From: Prochlorococcus sp. AG-463-F15
GTDB lineage: Bacteria; Cyanobacteriota; Cyanobacteriia; PCC-6307; Cyanobiaceae
Reading direction: 5' to 3'
Assembly (NCBI GenBank): GCA_003211755.1
Contig: QCRS01000003.1
Coordinates: 1 to 53,394, forward strand
DNA: 53,394 nucleotides
A program made the position numbers and the translations under genes. A model generated the notes under the pieces. That model searched no databases, was not told the origin of the DNA, and saw nothing but the letters and a program-made list of their open reading frames with translations. This document shows positions 49,194 to 53,394 of the stretch, piece by piece. Every line of letters starts with the position of its first letter. The first letter of the stretch is position 1.

Positions 49194-50771
49194 TTACGAG
49201 GTGCTATTAAGTCTTTCTAATTTTTTCTTCAAATAGTTGAGGAAAGCGGAACTTGAAAGAGGAGAACCTGTTACCCGCTTAACTAAATCTTCTGCATTCA
49301 TTTTTCGTCCGTGAACATGAACTTCCTTCCTCAACCAAGCAAGGAGCTTCTCATCAGTAGCGTCACGAATACAGGCTTCTATTGGTTCTTCATCTTCCAA
49401 AGCCATCTCTTTTAAAGACCTGTTCATTGCTTCGGCTAATTGCGCACTAATTAAATGCCCCAGCAAATAAGACGGGAAATAACCAAATTGCCCCTCGCTC
49501 CAGTGAACATCTTGCAAGCAGCCCTCACTATCATTCTTTGGGCTCACTCCAAGAAGAGATTTATATCTACTATTCCATTCTCCAGGCAAGGCTTCAACCT
49601 CTAAGCCTCCCTCTAATAAAGCTATTTCCAATTCGGTGCGAATAAGAATATGCAGACCATAACTAAGTTCATCAGCCTCAACACGATTAGCACCAGGAAT
49701 TAAGGGGTTCATGGCATGCCAAAGATCTAGTCCACATTTCAATGGAGCGCCCTCCTTTGCAAAAAACGGCCAAAATCTTTCTGAGAAGGATTCACTCCGA
49801 GCAATTCTGTTCTCCCAAAATAAGGACTGGCTTTCATGTACTCCCATAGACGTTGCCTGGCCAAGAGGCCAAGCAAACCACTGATGGCTTTGAATAGGTA
49901 AACCCTGCTCGTACAAGGAATGTCCCCATTCATGAGCAGTTGCCAAAAAACATGACAGCGGCTGTCCAAGAACTACACGTGTTGTTAGGCGAAAGTCCTT
50001 TGGTCCAAGAGTTATTGAAAATGGATGTGGAGATGTTGCTACACAGGTGACATTGGTGTCTCTCCCCCATTCCTTAAGAAGTTGATTGCAAAGATTCTTC
50101 TGAGACCTCGCATCAAGGTCCCATAGCGGTCTAACAATCCTTTTCCAACTTCTAACATCCTCAATAAGTTCGGGAAGAGACTCTCGAAGGGGACTAAACA
50201 ACTCCTTCAAACGAACAATGCTTAAATCAGGCTCGAATGGTTGAGCAAGCGTTTCCCAACAACTCCTCGGTTCTGACAATTGTTTTGCTTGCTCCTGTCT
50301 AAGCACAATGAGCTGTCGCAATGCAGGCGCAAAACAGCCAAAGTCAGAACGTGCTCTAGCTTGTTGCCAAAGGTTGTAGCCTTTTGCCTTTGAAGTCGCA
50401 ATCTGACTTACCAAATCAGGGTCGAGACGCTTTTGCCGCCTTAGATCCTCTTCTAAGAGCTCTAGATTTCTACTTCGCTCTTCAACAATTCTTTCATCTA
50501 AATCTCCAGATTGACTAATCTGCTGAAACTCAACCTTGGCCTCAGCAATCAGTTCTTCAAAGTGATCACTACTCTGTCTTGAATGAAGATGCCTTGCTAA
50601 AAGGCTCAATTGCTCGGCTCTCCAAGAGGCCGATTCAGATGGCATAGTGGTGTTCTGATCCCAGTACAAAGTGCTCTGTATAGAGCCCAAAAGCTGTGTC
50701 TCATGCAAATACTCGCCCAACCGATGCCAAGCAAGCCCAGGCAAGACTGAATTTCTCACTGAAATAACCAT
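49194..50771 (-). CDS. Carboxypeptidase Taq (M32) family metallopeptidase
   Basis: A 525-residue zinc carboxypeptidase. The HExxH motif appears as TAHEWGHSLYEQGLP at about residue 278, with the downstream GVHESQSLFWEN (third-ligand Glu) and the C-terminal QDVHWSEGQFGYFPSYLLGH, typical of M32. It is expected to act in the cytoplasm in peptide turnover. It ends 29 bases from the ppa start on the same strand. Confidence 0.94.
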   Translation of the reverse strand: MVISVRNSVLPGLAWHRLGEYLHETQLLGSIQSTLYWDQNTTMPSESASWRAEQLSLLARHLHSRQSSDHFEELIAEAKVEFQQISQSGDLDERIVEERSRNLELLEEDLRRQKRLDPDLVSQIATSKAKGYNLWQQARARSDFGCFAPALRQLIVLRQEQAKQLSEPRSCWETLAQPFEPDLSIVRLKELFSPLRESLPELIEDVRSWKRIVRPLWDLDARSQKNLCNQLLKEWGRDTNVTCVATSPHPFSITLGPKDFRLTTRVVLGQPLSCFLATAHEWGHSLYEQGLPIQSHQWFAWPLGQATSMGVHESQSLFWENRIARSESFSERFWPFFAKEGAPLKCGLDLWHAMNPLIPGANRVEADELSYGLHILIRTELEIALLEGGLEVEALPGEWNSRYKSLLGVSPKNDSEGCLQDVHWSEGQFGYFPSYLLGHLISAQLAEAMNRSLKEMALEDEEPIEACIRDATDEKLLAWLRKEVHVHGRKMNAEDLVKRVTGSPLSSSAFLNYLKKKLERLNSTS

Positions 50772-51361
50772 ATATAGAAGCTAGCTGTAAGTCCTCAGCC
50801 TTTTGAAGAGATATCTACCTTTGGAAATCAAATAGAAAAGTTGTAATGGCTCTCAAATCCATAGCGCTCTACAAAAAAGTCTTTTTCCATTACCAATTGC
50901 AAATCACAACAAACAAATGAGCTCCAACAGAGTCAAAGTGATTAAAAGCACTATCTATACCAAATCTAATATCTTGCAAGTTTCACGAAAAGCGCAAAAT
51001 CTCCAAACATCTCACCATAAAGATGCAAGGTATGAATCCTATCCATCCCTTCACGATAAGAATTACCACCATCCTCTATTTAGATAATAAGTAGACATGT
51101 CGATACCCACAAAGTCAAAGCAAATCGATATCTATTGAAGTTTCAAAGTTCGAACTCCACTAAACAACTTTGGCTACATATTCAAATAGATAATCTATAA
51201 ACTATTTCTTCCTAAAATAGCTTATAAAGCAGAAGAATGATCCCTTCGAACTACAAAGTTCCTCAAAATCAACGAGAGCCCTTCCAGAATCAATCAGTTG
51301 CTAATAAGCTTTTAAGAATATCTTCTAAAGTATATATATAAACTAATCATGTTTAAACTAT
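50772..51361. other. 590-base AT-rich intergenic region
   Basis: This is the longest gap in the window. It holds two small plus-strand frames in ATGA overlap (24 codons at 50846 and 56 codons at 50917-51087) without ribosome sites, and no recognisable tRNA or terminator. A GTTCGAACTCC stretch near 51149 resembles a tRNA T-loop, but no stem pairs around it. It may be remnant sequence of lost genes beside the nucleotide-metabolism pair. Confidence 0.5.
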
Positions 51362-51829
51362 CTAAGTAGATTTAATCCATCTCACAAATTCTTTTTTAGG
51401 GTCTCTAATTTCATCAATGTGAGTATAAAAATAATTTTTCCATCCAACGGAAGGAAGGCCAGCAAATACCATCAAATTAAGGGGATAATCCTCAGAGTCA
51501 GTGCAGCGTCGAAAATCATCTCGGAAGAGAAAAATTGGTTTGTCCAATGCAATTGCAATACCTAACTCCACCATCACTCCTTCGTCAGGTGGAGTTCCAT
51601 TGACAATTGCGAAGATTGCATCAGCCTCCTTCACATCTTTTAAATCAGCTAGCGCGACCTTGTTAGCCCATCCTGGCCTAGAGAAGTCAACCTGAGAATT
51701 CCTAGAGAAAGGCTCCCAAACCTCTACGCCCATATTTTCAAGTAATTCAACAAAATCAGGTAGCAGCCTTTCTCTCCATTGGGATGAAAATCCATAAGGA
51801 GAGGCTAAATAAACAGTTTTAAGAATCAT
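51362..51829 (-). CDS. Nucleoside 2-deoxyribosyltransferase-family protein
   Basis: A 155-residue protein opening VYLASPYGFSSQWRERLLPD and containing ADAIFAIVNGTPPDEGVMVE, with a catalytic-type Glu in VMVELGIAIAL. This pattern matches the NDT/YtoQ superfamily, which exchanges bases on deoxynucleosides or hydrolyses nucleotides (including DRH-like proteins). The exact substrate is unknown. Its 5' end overlaps the phosphoribosyltransferase gene by 4 bases on the same strand, suggesting a joint role in nucleotide salvage. Confidence 0.83.
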   Translation of the reverse strand: MILKTVYLASPYGFSSQWRERLLPDFVELLENMGVEVWEPFSRNSQVDFSRPGWANKVALADLKDVKEADAIFAIVNGTPPDEGVMVELGIAIALDKPIFLFRDDFRRCTDSEDYPLNLMVFAGLPSVGWKNYFYTHIDEIRDPKKEFVRWIKST

Positions 51830-52218
51830 AGATTTCTAGAAGTAAGTTTGTAGTTACGCTCATCAACTTCTGCAAAGTTTCGATCCTCCCAAGGGAAAAT
51901 AATCCATTCAGTGGAACCAGTTACTTCCACAGAGAACCACCATTCAGGTTCAACCTTACTTAACCAAACAAATGCAGTAATGTTAGGAATTTCTCTAACT
52001 TGATTAAGTGTGGATCCTGTTTCATAAACATCATCAACAATTAATGAGCTAGGCAAGGGTTCACTCAAAAATGGAATTCGCAAAGAATGGCTTAACGCGA
52101 CAGCCAAGCAAAGCCCCCCTCGTGGAAAACCGTAGACACCACTTAACTTCTTATCATTACATTCTTCAGTAATGCTGTTGATACAATTATTGAAATCGGC
52201 CCAATTCAAAACCCTCAT
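51826..52218 (-). CDS. Phosphoribosyltransferase-family protein
   Basis: A 130-residue protein with the type I PRPP-binding motif LIVDDVYETGSTLNQV at about residues 65-80 and an upstream GVYGFPRGGLCLAVALSHSL, as in purine/orotate phosphoribosyltransferases. It is shorter than most family members (about 150-200), with a minimal hood region. The substrate base is unknown. It is cotranscribed with, and overlaps, the deoxyribosyltransferase-like gene. Confidence 0.83.
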   Translation of the reverse strand: MRVLNWADFNNCINSITEECNDKKLSGVYGFPRGGLCLAVALSHSLRIPFLSEPLPSSLIVDDVYETGSTLNQVREIPNITAFVWLSKVEPEWWFSVEVTGSTEWIIFPWEDRNFAEVDERNYKLTSRNL

Positions 52219-52420
52219 AACAGAACAGATTAATTCGACTGTTTCCTATAACCAGTTTGCTTGTTCTCTTCGTGAATGCAAAACGACTTCGAGTAATCAA
52301 CAGTACTTTTTTATAAAGTAATCAAAAAGGAAACATAGCGTATGAGTTTCGTAGCATTGACTTGCAGTTAAGAGCGAATTCATTCATAACTAAAAAGTAG
52401 TTGAAGTTTCTGGTCTGTAA

Positions 52421-52867
52421 ATGAAACAGATCCTTTCTGAGCTTTCAGTAGAAACCCCTGGCGAGGGCTTCACAGATATCACTTCTACAATCAATGAATG
52501 GATAGTCAGGAACAAAATATCTCAAGGCATATTGGTGATCTCAATTCAACATACAAGCTGCAGCCTAACGATTAATGAGAATGCCGATCCAAGAGTGTTA
52601 GAAGATCTTTCTTCCTACATGAGAGCACTAGTACCAGAAGAAGGCGTCCGGCCTATCGGTGGGGAAGGCCAATATTTTGCATATCAACACTCTGAGGAAG
52701 GTGCTGATGACATGCCAGCACACATCAAAACAGCACTCACTTGTAGTTCCTTAAGTCTAAGTATTGATAAAGGAAAACTTGTTTTAGGTACATGGCAAGC
52801 TGTTTATCTTTGGGAACATCGTTACTTAAGGCATTCCAGACAAATCTGTTTACATGCAATCGGATAA
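52421..52867 (+). CDS. YjbQ/UPF0047 family protein (secondary thiamine-phosphate synthase)
   Basis: A 148-residue protein of the YjbQ family. The metal-binding His residues and motifs are visible: SIQHTSCSLTINENADPRV, HSEEGADDMPAHIKTALTCS and the C-terminal GTWQAVYLWEHRYLRHSR. Some members show weak thiamine-phosphate synthase activity, but the physiological role is unknown. It is intact and of standard length. Confidence 0.92.
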   Translation: MKQILSELSVETPGEGFTDITSTINEWIVRNKISQGILVISIQHTSCSLTINENADPRVLEDLSSYMRALVPEEGVRPIGGEGQYFAYQHSEEGADDMPAHIKTALTCSSLSLSIDKGKLVLGTWQAVYLWEHRYLRHSRQICLHAIG

Positions 52868-52956
52868 ATCCTAGAACTTAATAAAATATCTAAGGAAGCA
52901 ACTAACGCAACACTAATCACTACAAGAAATGCCTCCAACCTGAAAGAGGTGGTTTC

Positions 52957-53082
52957 ATGAAGCCACAGTCCCCCCGCCGTGATATCAGAAGAAGGATCCA
53001 AAAAAATATGGACTTACTTATTGATCGAATTCATGGTGTAACAAATGACGCTAATTCCATTAACTACACAAGGATGAAATGA
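52957..53082 (+). CDS. Small basic ORF (41 aa) coupled to phhB
   Basis: A 41-codon frame beginning [20 protein letters not shown]. It has a good ribosome site (AAAGAGGTGG, about 5-8 bases before ATG) and its TGA overlaps the phhB ATG as ATGA, a typical translational-coupling arrangement. The N-terminal half is strongly basic (Arg/Lys), the rest polar. I do not recognise a family. It is below usual ORF-length cut-offs and easily missed. Confidence 0.55.
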   Translation: MKPQSPRRDIRRRIQKNMDLLIDRIHGVTNDANSINYTRMK

Positions 53083-53363
53083 AAGCAAAGCTTCTTGAAA
53101 CAGAAGAGCTCAGCTCTTTACATAAAGAGATTCCAACATGGGAGGTTCATCAGTCACGATTACGCAAAAGATGGCAATTCTCAAATTTTGTGGAGGCCTT
53201 TGGCTTTATGACGAGAGTAGCTTTAATAGCAGAAGCCATGAACCATCATCCTGAATGGAGTAACGTCTACTCAACAGTGACAATTGAATTAACCACCCAT
53301 GACGTAAACGGGTTGAGTCATAAAGACGTTCAACTTGCTAAAGCGATCAATTTGCTTGATTAA
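53079..53363 (+). CDS. phhB: Pterin-4a-carbinolamine dehydratase
   Basis: Dehydrates 4a-hydroxytetrahydropterin to recycle tetrahydropterin; small members also act as cofactors of transcription factors in animals. The 94-residue protein shows [20 protein letters not shown], carrying the paired His and the following conserved HPEW, then [14 protein letters not shown] with the third His. It links to pterin metabolism together with folE upstream in the window. It is coupled by an ATGA overlap to the small ORF before it. Confidence 0.94.
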   Translation: MKAKLLETEELSSLHKEIPTWEVHQSRLRKRWQFSNFVEAFGFMTRVALIAEAMNHHPEWSNVYSTVTIELTTHDVNGLSHKDVQLAKAINLLD

Positions 53364-53394
53364 AGGCGGCTCAAGGAAAAACATCACTATCGCT

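Noticed and set aside
51140-51170. tRNA-like T-loop (GTTCGAACTCC)
   Set aside because: Flanking bases do not form the T stem, and no acceptor, D or anticodon arms can be drawn.

Overview
This window looks like ordinary core chromosome of a marine picocyanobacterium, most likely Prochlorococcus of a low-light clade with moderate GC. The evidence is the combination of chlL, light-dependent por, psaM, psb27, a ferrochelatase with a C-terminal chlorophyll-binding-like helix, the alkane pair aar/ado, a Tab2-like protein, very short intergenic gaps and a base composition near 40% GC by eye. The clade assignment is inference; the genus-level call is fairly safe. There is no prophage, insertion sequence, CRISPR array, rRNA or recognisable tRNA gene. 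I found no clear new multi-gene system. The interest lies in domain fusions, degenerate enzymes, small ORFs and structured nucleic acid elements.

Layout. 0-3 kb: chlL converges on a minus-strand group psaM - unknown 137-aa protein - por. 3-6 kb: a lipoate/octanoate transferase family gene, a membrane site-2-type protease and trpF. 6-11.4 kb: a minus-strand run ado, aar, accA, short-chain dehydrogenase and folE, with a creatininase-family gene behind ado; fatty-acid supply (accA) sits directly beside hydrocarbon formation (aar, ado). 11.4-14.5 kb: an S1-domain protein, a Tab2-like protein and pgeF on the plus strand. 14.5-18.4 kb: hemH, ilvB (with a zinc-ribbon tail) and a small secreted nuclease-like protein on the minus strand. 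18.4-23.5 kb: an isolated complete tyrosine recombinase, cobO, pyrH-frr and a flavoprotein dehydrogenase. 23.5-28.6 kb, minus strand: EF-hand transaldolase, ftsI with an FtsL-like small membrane protein, and a CAAX-type protease.

28.6-33.9 kb: a double histidine phosphatase, a dihydroorotase-like protein lacking catalytic residues, lepB, an ArsC/Spx-family protein, a pyrophosphatase with altered active-site residues, and small regulatory or membrane proteins. 34-43 kb: proS, psb27, purA, a PfkB kinase, cutA, cobK, ssb, argB and a fused TPR/DUF3153 protein. 43-49.2 kb: priA, a probable structured RNA (6S RNA candidate), the principal sigma factor gene, hemC and a second pyrophosphatase with intact active site. 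49.2-53.4 kb: an M32 carboxypeptidase, a 590-base AT-rich gap, an overlapping phosphoribosyltransferase/nucleoside-deoxyribosyltransferase-like pair, a YjbQ protein, and a small ORF coupled to a pterin dehydratase.

Themes: tetrapyrrole metabolism is strongly represented (chlL, por, hemH, hemC, cobO, cobK), with photosystem assembly (psaM, psb27, Tab2-like), nucleotide and amino-acid synthesis (pyrH, purA, trpF, ilvB, argB) and information processing (rpoD, priA, ssb, frr, proS). Start codons were moved from the longest reading frame where a better start is visible (ilvB, proS, ssb, argB, ppa-like, DUF3153, CPBP protease, creatininase, histidine phosphatase).
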